A program made the position numbers and the translations under genes. From CAG-103 sp045112425 (GTDB lineage: Bacteria > Bacillota > Clostridia > Oscillospirales > Oscillospiraceae), in the NCBI GenBank assembly GCA_045112425.1, contig JBGUHV010000259.1, positions 1-5,744 of the forward strand: 5,744 nucleotides of DNA, written 5' to 3'. Numbering within the stretch: position 1 is the stretch's first letter; the number at the start of each line of letters is the position of its first letter. The notes beneath the pieces were generated by a model. That model had not been told where the DNA came from. It saw nothing but the letters and a program-made list of their open reading frames with translations, and made no database searches. Shown one piece after another: positions 1-5,514 of the stretch.

Positions 1-390
1 ACCAGAGGCTTCGGCAGCCGCCTTGGCAACCGCCAGAGAAGCGCCAAGAATCGCGTTAGCGCCCAGACGAGTCTTGTTGGGAGTGCCGTCGAGTTCGATG
101 AGGGTCTTGTCGATGCCGGGCTGATCCAGAGCGTTCAGGCCGATCAGAGCCTCGGCGATCTCAGTGTTGACATTCTCAACCGCCTTGGAAACGCCCTTGC
201 CGAGGTAACGGCTCTTGTCGCCGTCACGAAGCTCGCAAGCCTCGTAGATACCGGTGGAGGCGCCGGAGGGCACCGCAGCGCGGCCGACAACACCGTCGTC
301 CAGCGTGACTTCAACTTCAACCGTGGGATTGCCGCGGGAATCGAGAATCTCTCTTGCGTTGACATCAACGATTTCAAAATACTGCTTCAT
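1..390 (-). CDS. eno: Enolase, N-terminal 130 residues (3' end beyond window)
   Basis: Enolase (2-phosphoglycerate dehydratase) makes phosphoenolpyruvate from 2-phosphoglycerate in cytosolic glycolysis, with Mg2+. Reading the minus strand from the ATG at 390-388 gives a start MKQYFEIVDVNAREILDSRG, the classic N-terminal strand of bacterial enolases. It is followed by the mobile active-site loop PSGASTG at residues 41-47, where Ser42 is the expected metal-loop serine. Next come ELRDGD and YLGKGV, then the N-terminal-domain stretch NKTRLGANAILGASLA near residues 105-120. The frame is open to the left edge, so about two thirds of the protein, including the catalytic TIM barrel, is not visible. 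An AAAAGGAG ribosome binding site lies at 401-408, a good distance from the ATG. The gene follows gpmI after 41 bp and is probably the next gene of the glycolytic operon. Identification is very secure from sequence recognition. Confidence 0.97.
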   Translation of the reverse strand, partial: MKQYFEIVDVNAREILDSRGNPTVEVEVTLDDGVVGRAAVPSGASTGIYEACELRDGDKSRYLGKGVSKAVENVNTEIAEALIGLNALDQPGIDKTLIELDGTPNKTRLGANAILGASLAVAKAAAEASG

Positions 391-412
391 AGTCGTATAA
401 CTCCTTTTACAT

Positions 413-427
413 ACGGCATGACGCCGT
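413..427 (-). other. Small intercistronic hairpin between gpmI and eno
   Basis: A perfect 5-bp GC-rich inverted repeat (ACGGC / GCCGT) with a 5-base loop sits just after the gpmI stop and upstream of the eno ribosome binding site. On the minus-strand RNA it is not followed by a run of U, so it does not look like an intrinsic terminator. It could be an RNA processing or stability element between cistrons, or chance. Function is inference only. Confidence 0.35.
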
Positions 428-431
428 GATT

Positions 432-1949
432 TTACTTTACGATCAGGCTCTCGCCTGTCATCTCTGCGGGCTGCTCAATGCCCATCATCTCCAGCATGGT
501 CGGCGCGAGATCCGCAAGCTTGCCGAGCGGACGGAGCGGAAGCTGCTCGCCAACCAGAACCAGCGGAACCAGATTCGTGGTATGCGCGGTGTTGGTGCTG
601 CCATCGGCTTCTACCATGCGATCTGCGTTGCCGTGATCCGCCGTGATCAGGAGCCGGAAGCCGGTCTCCTCCGCAGCCGCAACAATCTCGCCAAGGCAGG
701 CATCCACAGTCTCTACCGCGGTAATTGCAGCCGACATGACGCCGGTATGGCCAACCATATCGCAGTTGGCGAAGTTGCAGATCACCATGTCATAGGCGCC
801 GGACTTCATGCGTGCAATGAGCTCGTCCTTGACCTTGATGGCGCTCATCTGCGGAATCAGGTCATAAGTCGGGAACTCTTTCGGGCTGGGGATCAGGCAG
901 CGGTCTTCGCCCTCGTACTGCGTTTCCGTACCGCCGTTGAAGAAGAACGTAACATGCGCGTACTTCTCCGTCTCAGCAATGCGGAGCTGCTTGAGACCAT
1001 GCTCGCTGGCAATTTCGCCAAGCGTGTTTTTGAGCTCCACAGGCGGGAAAGCTACCGGCAGATCCGCAAGCTTCTCGTCATAACGAGCCGTGCAGACATA
1101 GTGCAGCGGGCAAACGACTTTCTTGCGTTCAAATCCATCGAAATCAGCCTGAGAGAGCGCATAGGTCATCTCTCTGGCACGGTCGGGGCGGAAGTTCATG
1201 AAGATCACGGAATCTCCGGTGTTCACAACGCCCTCCGGAACGCAAACAACGGGCTTGACAAATTCATCCGTGACGCCTTCAGCATAGCTTGCTTCCACAG
1301 AATGCACAGGATCTGCATCCTGAACGCCTTCGCCGAGTGTGATGGCATTGTAGCCAGCCTCCACGCGATCCCAGCGCTTGTCGCGATCCATGCCCCAGAA
1401 GCGCCCCTGAATCGTAGCAATCTGTCCGCATCCGATCTCACGGCAGTAGTCATGAAGCTGCTTGACGTAGCCGGCGCCGCTCGTCGGCGGCACATCGCGT
1501 CCGTCAAGGAAGCAGTGCAGATACACCTTTTCCAGACCGCGCTCCTTTGCCATCTTGACGCACGCTTCGATATGCTTGATGTGGCTGTGCACACCGCCGT
1601 CGGAGAGCAAACCGAGAATGTGCAGCGCCTTCCCCTCCGCTTTCGCGGCATCCATGGCTGCAATATAGGCGTCGTTTCGGAAGAAATCGCCGTCTTCAAT
1701 CGCCTTCGTGATGCGCGGCAGCGGCTGGAACACGACGCGTCCGCCGCCAATGTTCATATGACCGACCTCAGAGTTGCCCATCTGTCCGTCCGGAAGACCG
1801 ACGTCCAGGCCGGAAGCGGAAAGCTTCGTGTTCGGGCAGTCAGACATGAGCTTGTCCATGACCGGCGTTTTTGCCATCCAAATGGCATTGTTTTCATCCT
1901 GATTGCCGATTCCATAGCCATCCAGGATGATCAGTGCGACTTTGCTCAT
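432..1949 (-). CDS. gpmI: 2,3-bisphosphoglycerate-independent phosphoglycerate mutase
   Basis: This cytosolic enzyme interconverts 3- and 2-phosphoglycerate through a phosphoserine intermediate and two Mn2+ ions, without 2,3-bisphosphoglycerate. It has 505 residues, close to the usual ~510. The alkaline-phosphatase-superfamily metal ligands can be read: Asp10 in ILDGYG, the nucleophile Ser60 in GQMGNSEVGH, then Asp397 and His401 in NCDMVGHTG, Asp438-His439 in TADHGNAD, and His456 in NTAHTTN. Substrate-binding residues of the inserted domain are also present: LDGRDVPP at 148-155, GRFWGMDRD at 182-190, NFRPDRARE at 252-260, and the EKYAHVTFFFNGG segment at 328-340. The ATG at 1949 is preceded by AAGGTGA at 1954-1960, which overlaps the tpiA stop codon, so the two genes are only 9 bp apart and probably translationally coupled. 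Nothing appears missing, and the identification is firm. Confidence 0.98.
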   Translation of the reverse strand: MSKVALIILDGYGIGNQDENNAIWMAKTPVMDKLMSDCPNTKLSASGLDVGLPDGQMGNSEVGHMNIGGGRVVFQPLPRITKAIEDGDFFRNDAYIAAMDAAKAEGKALHILGLLSDGGVHSHIKHIEACVKMAKERGLEKVYLHCFLDGRDVPPTSGAGYVKQLHDYCREIGCGQIATIQGRFWGMDRDKRWDRVEAGYNAITLGEGVQDADPVHSVEASYAEGVTDEFVKPVVCVPEGVVNTGDSVIFMNFRPDRAREMTYALSQADFDGFERKKVVCPLHYVCTARYDEKLADLPVAFPPVELKNTLGEIASEHGLKQLRIAETEKYAHVTFFFNGGTETQYEGEDRCLIPSPKEFPTYDLIPQMSAIKVKDELIARMKSGAYDMVICNFANCDMVGHTGVMSAAITAVETVDACLGEIVAAAEETGFRLLITADHGNADRMVEADGSTNTAHTTNLVPLVLVGEQLPLRPLGKLADLAPTMLEMMGIEQPAEMTGESLIVK

Positions 1950-1958
1950 AAGGTCACC

Positions 1959-2717
1959 TTACTTCGCGGTAGCCATGATGATAGTGGCAAAATCCACGGG
2001 CTTCAGAGAAGCGCCGCCAATCAGGCCGCCGTCGATATCGGGCTGCGCAAGCAGATCCGCCGCGTTCTTGGCGTTCATGGAACCGCCGTACTGAATGGTG
2101 ATGCTGTCAGCCGTCTCGCGATCATAGATGCGGGCGAACTCATCACGGATATCCTTGCAGGCTTCCTGTGCCTGCTCGTTGGTCGCGGTCACACCGGTGC
2201 CGATGGCCCAGATAGGCTCATAAGCAATGATGCACTTCTTGGCATCCTCGGCGGAAATGCCGGAGAAAGCCACGACAACCTGGCTGTTCACGAAGTCCTT
2301 CGTGAGACCGCACTCGCGCTGCTTCAGGCTCTCGCCGACGCAGACGATGGGGATGATGCCGTTGGCGAGAAGCGCCTTGGTCTTGGCATTGACGGAGGAG
2401 TCCGTCTCATTGTGGTACTGACGACGCTCGCTGTGGCCGACGATGCAGTACTGAGGGCCAAGCTCCTTAAGCTGGGAAACGCTGACTTCGCCGGTGTAGG
2501 CGCCCTTCTCAAAGGCAGAAACATCCTCGGCACCAATGCCCATGCCGACAACAGCGGCGTTCTCGTTCAGAGCGGGAATCAGCGGATACGGAGCGCAGAT
2601 GACGATGTCGCAATCATAGTTTCCGGTGAGGGCAGCCTTCAGCTCGGAAGCGAAAGCAGGAACCTCGCTGGCAAGCTTGTTCATTTTCCAGTTACCGGCA
2701 ATAACGGTTTTTCTCAT
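1959..2717 (-). CDS. tpiA: Triosephosphate isomerase
   Basis: This cytosolic TIM-barrel enzyme interconverts dihydroxyacetone phosphate and glyceraldehyde 3-phosphate. It has 252 residues, the usual length. Catalytic elements are all visible: Asn9 and Lys11 in GNWKMN, the electrophile His95 in VGHSERR, and the general base Glu167 in AYEPIWAIGTG, where the lid loop follows. The phosphate-binding parts are YGGSMN at 210-215 and GGLIGGASLKP at 230-240. The frame stays open 33 codons upstream of the chosen start, but that part is junk read through the pgk end. The ATG at 2717 starts the conserved MRKTVIAGNWK and has AAAGGAG at 2728-2734, 10 bases upstream, which decides the start. The gene lies 34 bp after the pgk stop and 9 bp before gpmI, in one glycolytic operon. 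Confidence 0.98.
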   Translation of the reverse strand: MRKTVIAGNWKMNKLASEVPAFASELKAALTGNYDCDIVICAPYPLIPALNENAAVVGMGIGAEDVSAFEKGAYTGEVSVSQLKELGPQYCIVGHSERRQYHNETDSSVNAKTKALLANGIIPIVCVGESLKQRECGLTKDFVNSQVVVAFSGISAEDAKKCIIAYEPIWAIGTGVTATNEQAQEACKDIRDEFARIYDRETADSITIQYGGSMNAKNAADLLAQPDIDGGLIGGASLKPVDFATIIMATAK

Positions 2718-2751
2718 GTTTCTATAACTCCTTTGATTGAATTTACAAAGC

Positions 2752-3870
2752 TTACTTATCCAGCAGGCAGACGACGCCGGGCAGCTCCTTACCCTCGAGG
2801 AACTCGAGAGATGCACCGCCGCCAGTGGAGATGTGGGTCATTTTATCAGCATAGCCGAGCTTCTCAACCGCGGCCGCGCTGTCGCCGCCGCCGACAATCG
2901 TCACAGCGCCGGAATCAGCCAGTGCCTTGGCCATGGCTTCGGTGCCAACAGCAAAAGCGGGGAACTCGAACACACCCATGGGGCCGTTCCAAACAACGGT
3001 GCCGGCATTCTTCACGGCATCCGCAAAGAGCTCAATGGTCTTGGGGCCGATGTCCATGCCTTCCCAGTCAGCAGGCATCTTGTCTGCATCCACAACCTGA
3101 CGCTCGGTATCTGCGGCAAATTCCTTGCCAACAACGGTATCAACAGGCAGAAGCAGATTGACGCCCTTGTCCTTCGCCTTCTGGAAGGTGTAGCTCATGC
3201 CGCCGCCGATGATGATGGTGTCGGCCTTTTCAAGCAGATTGTTGATGACGCCGATCTTGCTGGAGACCTTGGCGCCGCCGAGGATCGCCACAAACGGACG
3301 CTTGGGATCATCCAGAGCCTTGCCCATGATGGAAAGCTCCTTCTCGATCAGCATGCCGGAATAGGCAGGAAGATAAGCCGCAACACCGGCGGTGGAAGCG
3401 TGCGCTCTGTGCACGGTGCCAAACGCATCCGACACGAACAGCTCCGCCATAGAAGCGAGCTCTTTTGCAAACTCGGGATCGTTCTTCTCTTCGCGGGGGT
3501 CAAAACGCAGGTTCTCAAGCAGCAGAATCTGGCCGGACTGCAGAGCAGCGGCCTTTGCCTTTGCGTCGTCGCCAATGATGTCCTTGGCAAAGATGACCTC
3601 CTTGCCCAGCAGCTCTGCAAGACGGACCGCCACAGGCGCGAGCGTCAGGCTCTCCTTCCAGGTTCCCTTGGGCTTGCCAAGGTGAGAGCAGGCAATGACC
3701 GCAGCGCCGTTATCCAGGAGATACTGAATAGTGGGCAGCGCAGCGACAATGCGTTTATCGCTGGTGATGGCACCGGTCTCTTTGTCCTGCGGAACGTTAA
3801 AGTCGCAACGCAGGAGCACCTTTTTGCCGTTCAGATCGGCATCGCGGACGCTCATCTTGTTGTAGTTCAT
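2752..3870 (-). CDS. pgk: Phosphoglycerate kinase with an internal deletion of about 25 residues
   Basis: Phosphoglycerate kinase transfers the acyl phosphate of 1,3-bisphosphoglycerate to ADP, the first ATP-yielding step of glycolysis, in the cytosol. Conserved parts in order: RCDFNVP at 21-27 and Arg40; SHLGKPKG at 62-69; LLLENLRF around Arg122; DAFGTVHRAHAST at 148-160; LGGAKVSSKIG at 197-207 with Lys201 and Lys205; IGGGMSYTF at 221-229; VWNGPMGVFE at 293-302; GGGDSAAA at 327-334; and HISTGGGASLEFLEG at 346-360. Both ends are complete, yet the length is 372 against a usual ~390-400. The shortfall lies after GGGMSYTF: the text jumps from FQKA (229-232) straight to KDKGV (233-237), skipping the usual G-x-(E)-I/V-G-x-S-L plus helix. 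The frame is intact. The start at 3870 has AGGAGG at 3878-3883, 7 bases away; Met6 is a less well served alternative. Family assignment is certain, but activity of the shortened protein is open. Confidence 0.96.
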   Translation of the reverse strand: MNYNKMSVRDADLNGKKVLLRCDFNVPQDKETGAITSDKRIVAALPTIQYLLDNGAAVIACSHLGKPKGTWKESLTLAPVAVRLAELLGKEVIFAKDIIGDDAKAKAAALQSGQILLLENLRFDPREEKNDPEFAKELASMAELFVSDAFGTVHRAHASTAGVAAYLPAYSGMLIEKELSIMGKALDDPKRPFVAILGGAKVSSKIGVINNLLEKADTIIIGGGMSYTFQKAKDKGVNLLLPVDTVVGKEFAADTERQVVDADKMPADWEGMDIGPKTIELFADAVKNAGTVVWNGPMGVFEFPAFAVGTEAMAKALADSGAVTIVGGGDSAAAVEKLGYADKMTHISTGGGASLEFLEGKELPGVVCLLDK

Positions 3871-3893
3871 GTGTTTTCCTCCTCAAATGAATT

Positions 3894-3906
3894 CACGCAA
3901 AGCGTG
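3894..3906 (-). other. Small intercistronic hairpin between trmL and pgk
   Basis: A perfect 5-bp inverted repeat (CACGC / GCGTG) with a 3-base loop lies in the 50-bp gap between the trmL stop and the pgk start, about ten bases upstream of the pgk Shine-Dalgarno. On the minus-strand RNA no U-tract follows, so termination is unlikely. A processing or mRNA 5'-end stabilising role for pgk is conceivable but is inference from position only; the stem is short enough to occur by chance. Confidence 0.3.
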
Positions 3907-3920
3907 TGGAGTATACGGAT

Positions 3921-4406
3921 TTATTCTCCCACCGTTTCCAGAAACAGTCCGTCCAGCTTTCCCTGCTGACGGAGCGTTTCGTAGGTGAGAATGGCCGCGG
4001 CGTTGGAAAGGTTCAGGCTCCGGGCTCCCTGCCGCATTGGCAGCCGGAGGCAGCGATCGGCAAATTTCTCTCTCAGCCAATCCGGCAGTCCTTTTGTCTC
4101 CTTGCCGAACAGAAGTGAGACGTGCTCGCCGGAAAGGTCCGCTTTCTGATAGCTGATTTCCGCTTTCTTTGTGAGAAGCCAGAGGTTCTCGGTTCCGTTC
4201 TTTTCAAAAAACTCGTCAATGTTCTCATAAACTGAGAGAGTGACCAGATGCCAGTAGTCCAGGCCGGCGCGCTTCACAGCTTTATCTGAGATATCAAAGC
4301 CCAGCGGCTTGATCAGGTGCAGTCTCGCACCGGTGCAGGCGCAGGTGCGGGCGATGGCTCCAGTATTATTCGGAATCTCGGGTTCAAAGAGAACAATGTC
4401 AATCAT
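3921..4406 (-). CDS. trmL: tRNA (cytidine/uridine-34 2'-O)-methyltransferase, SPOUT family
   Basis: TrmL-type SPOUT enzymes use S-adenosylmethionine to methylate the 2'-O of the wobble nucleotide 34 in tRNA-Leu isoacceptors, as small cytosolic dimers. The 161-residue protein is the usual length of this minimal family. It opens with IVLFEPEIPNNTGAIAR (residues 4-20), the family's N-terminal signature. It continues with LIKPLGFDISDKAVKRAGLDYW near 31-52 and carries the SPOUT knot elements: LLFGKETKGLP at 98-108, RLPM at 121-124, and RSLNLSNAAAI at 129-139. The frame is open 13 codons further upstream to a TTG at 4445. I prefer the ATG at 4406 because it matches the family start and has GGAAGGAAG at 4412-4420. 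A promoter is visible at 4453-4481. The pgk start is only 50 bp downstream with no clear terminator, so trmL is probably the first gene of the glycolytic transcript. The exact tRNA target is inferred from the family. Confidence 0.93.
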   Translation of the reverse strand: MIDIVLFEPEIPNNTGAIARTCACTGARLHLIKPLGFDISDKAVKRAGLDYWHLVTLSVYENIDEFFEKNGTENLWLLTKKAEISYQKADLSGEHVSLLFGKETKGLPDWLREKFADRCLRLPMRQGARSLNLSNAAAILTYETLRQQGKLDGLFLETVGE

Positions 4407-4452
4407 AGCGGCTTCCTTCCGTAGGGAGAAAAATTCCCTTTTCAACGAATCT

Positions 4453-4481
4453 ATTGTATATCAAAATTAGTTAAAATTCAA
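4453..4481 (-). promoter_or_regulatory. Putative sigma-A promoter for trmL and downstream genes
   Basis: On the minus strand a TTGAAT (-35, positions 4481-4476) and a TACAAT (-10, positions 4458-4453) are separated by exactly 17 bases, in an AT-rich stretch. Matches to consensus are 4/6 and 5/6. Transcription would begin near 4446, giving a leader of about 40 bases before the trmL ATG at 4406. No other good promoter is visible ahead of pgk, so this may drive the glycolytic genes as well. Confidence 0.55.
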
Positions 4482-4493
4482 TCAAATTCAATC
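4474..4493. repeat. Tandem 10-bp direct repeat, AAATTCAATC x2
   Basis: Two perfect, adjacent copies of AAATTCAATC occupy 4474-4483 and 4484-4493, followed by a further A. The 10-bp period puts both copies on about the same face of the helix. The first copy overlaps the trmL -35 hexamer, so the pair could bind a regulator in tandem or act as an AT-rich upstream element. It could also be simple low-complexity sequence. No regulator can be named. Confidence 0.5.
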
Positions 4494-4510
4494 ATAACAT
4501 ATGATAAAAA

Positions 4511-4529
4511 TTCGGATTTTCTTCCCGAA
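4511..4529. promoter_or_regulatory. Short inverted repeat upstream of the rightward promoter
   Basis: TTCGG at 4511-4515 and CCGAA at 4525-4529 form a perfect 5-bp inverted repeat with a 9-base spacer. It lies just upstream of the proposed rightward -35 box, in the middle of the divergent intergenic region. The position fits an operator, but five base pairs is weak evidence and no factor is suggested by the sequence. Confidence 0.25.
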
Positions 4530-4532
4530 GGA

Positions 4533-4561
4533 TTGCACATCTTGACAAATTTCATTATAAT
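4533..4561 (+). promoter_or_regulatory. Putative sigma-A promoter for the radical SAM gene
   Basis: A perfect TATAAT -10 box lies at 4556-4561. Exactly 17 bases upstream is TTGCAC at 4533-4538, a weak -35 (3/6). A perfect TTGACA at 4542-4547 is too close to this TATAAT (8 bases) to pair with it. It could instead work with TAGCAT at 4564-4569 (16-base spacer, 4/6), as an overlapping second promoter. Either gives a leader of about 40-50 bases before the ATG at 4615. Confidence 0.6.
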
Positions 4562-4614
4562 GATAGCATCATCTTGTAGCAGATGGGTTATTTTGAGCAA
4601 ATGAGAGGATTTCT

Positions 4615-5496
4615 ATGGCTGTTTGTACGCGTTGTCCGAGGCAATGCGGTGTGGATCGAAGTGAGGGAAAGCTTGGGTTTTGCGGCGTTCCGGAGAATCC
4701 GATTATCGCGCGCGCTGCGCCTCATTTTGGCGAAGAGCCCTGCATTTCCGGCGAGCGTGGCAGCGGCGCTGTTTTCTTTTCCGGATGCACGCTTCGCTGT
4801 GTCTTTTGCCAGAACTACGGCCTCAGCCGTGCAGAGCAGGGAAAGGAAATCAATGTGACTCGGCTGCGCGAGATTTTTCTGGAACTGCGGGATCAGGGCG
4901 TGCATAACATCAATCTTGTTACTGCGGAGCATTATGTTCACGCAGTGCAGCAGGCTCTGGATGGTTTGGAGCTTGGCATTCCGGTTGTCTGGAACTGCTC
5001 CGGCTATGAGTCGATTGAAACCCTGCGGTCACTGGAAGGGTTGATTCAGATTTATCTGCCGGATCTCAAGTATCTTGACCGCTCTCTCGCCGGAAAATAC
5101 TCCGCCGCACCGGATTATCCCGATGTTGCCGCTGCTGCAATCCGCGAGATGGTGCGGCAGACCGGCGCGTTCGAGCTTGATTCAGACGGAATGATGCAAA
5201 AAGGCGTATTGATCCGCCACCTGATTCTCCCGGAGCAGGGAGAAAACAGCAAGCGTGTCATTGACTGGGTGTCTGATACATTCAGGCCCGATGAGGTGCT
5301 GTTCAGTCTTATGAGTCAATACACACCAATGGGCAATCTGGAAGCGTTTCCGGAGCTGCAAAAGCCGGTTTCCCCTGCGCTGGACGCAGAGATTTATGAT
5401 TATCTGATGCAAAGCCGCATCGAAAACGGATTCTATCAGGATTTGGAATCCGCAACCGGAGACATGATACCGAAGTTTGACAATACCGGTGTATAA
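4615..5496 (+). CDS. Radical SAM protein, PflX-like (COG1313-type) family
   Basis: The 293-residue protein is a complete radical SAM enzyme related to pyruvate formate-lyase activating enzymes. The SAM-cleaving [4Fe-4S] site is the CX3CX2C motif at Cys58, Cys62 and Cys65 within FSGCTLRCVFCQN. A second, N-terminal cysteine group reads C4-x2-C7-x3-C11 with Cys23 in GFCG, as in AmrS/PflX-type proteins, and could bind zinc or another cluster. The core continues through INLVTAEHYV near 98-107, VVWNCSGYE around 134-142, the PDLKY segment around 159-163, and VLIRHLILP around 198-206. It ends with the IPKFDNTGV tail typical of the family. Substrate is not known to me; the members are often annotated as putative activating enzymes without proof. 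The ATG at 4615 has AGAGGA at 4604-4609. The next gene begins 18 bp after the stop, so the two are probably cotranscribed. No pyruvate formate-lyase gene is visible here. Confidence 0.9.
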   Translation: MAVCTRCPRQCGVDRSEGKLGFCGVPENPIIARAAPHFGEEPCISGERGSGAVFFSGCTLRCVFCQNYGLSRAEQGKEINVTRLREIFLELRDQGVHNINLVTAEHYVHAVQQALDGLELGIPVVWNCSGYESIETLRSLEGLIQIYLPDLKYLDRSLAGKYSAAPDYPDVAAAAIREMVRQTGAFELDSDGMMQKGVLIRHLILPEQGENSKRVIDWVSDTFRPDEVLFSLMSQYTPMGNLEAFPELQKPVSPALDAEIYDYLMQSRIENGFYQDLESATGDMIPKFDNTGV

Positions 5497-5514
5497 CAAT
5501 AAGGAGGAACAACC

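Noticed and set aside
387..419. A 10-residue minus-strand reading frame ahead of eno whose TGA overlaps the eno ATG
   Set aside because: No Shine-Dalgarno precedes its ATG, which lies in the hairpin, and the frame is short enough to arise by chance.
2718..2816. A 33-residue N-terminal extension of triosephosphate isomerase
   Set aside because: It overlaps the end of pgk, lacks family similarity, and the internal ATG at 2717 has a strong ribosome binding site and the conserved family start.
426..3161. A 911-codon plus-strand open frame across gpmI, tpiA and part of pgk
   Set aside because: It is codon-aligned antisense to gpmI and tpiA, begins with GTG without a convincing ribosome binding site, and is explained by absence of TTA, CTA and TCA in the real genes. 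Its product resembles nothing I know.
3163..3186. A frameshift or pseudogene explanation for the short pgk
   Set aside because: The reading frame and conserved motifs are intact on both sides of the gap, so the change is an in-frame loss and not a broken gene.
3910..3915. TATACT on the minus strand as a -10 box for a separate pgk promoter
   Set aside because: No acceptable -35 hexamer lies 16-18 bases upstream, so I do not call a promoter, though weak internal initiation cannot be excluded.
2737..3969. A 410-codon plus-strand open frame opposite pgk
   Set aside because: It is codon-aligned antisense to pgk and open for the same codon-bias reason; pgk is unmistakable on the other strand.
4407..4445. 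A 13-residue extension of TrmL from a TTG start at 4445
   Set aside because: There is no ribosome binding site, the proposed transcription start is about at this point, and the family begins at the ATG at 4406.
4542..4561. Perfect TTGACA and TATAAT as one promoter
   Set aside because: They are separated by only 8 bases, far from the 16-18 needed for a single sigma-A promoter.
4407..4614. A riboswitch or small RNA in the divergent intergenic region
   Set aside because: Only about 40-50 bases of leader are available on either side and I see no extended helices or known riboswitch core; nothing beyond the promoters and short repeats is supported.
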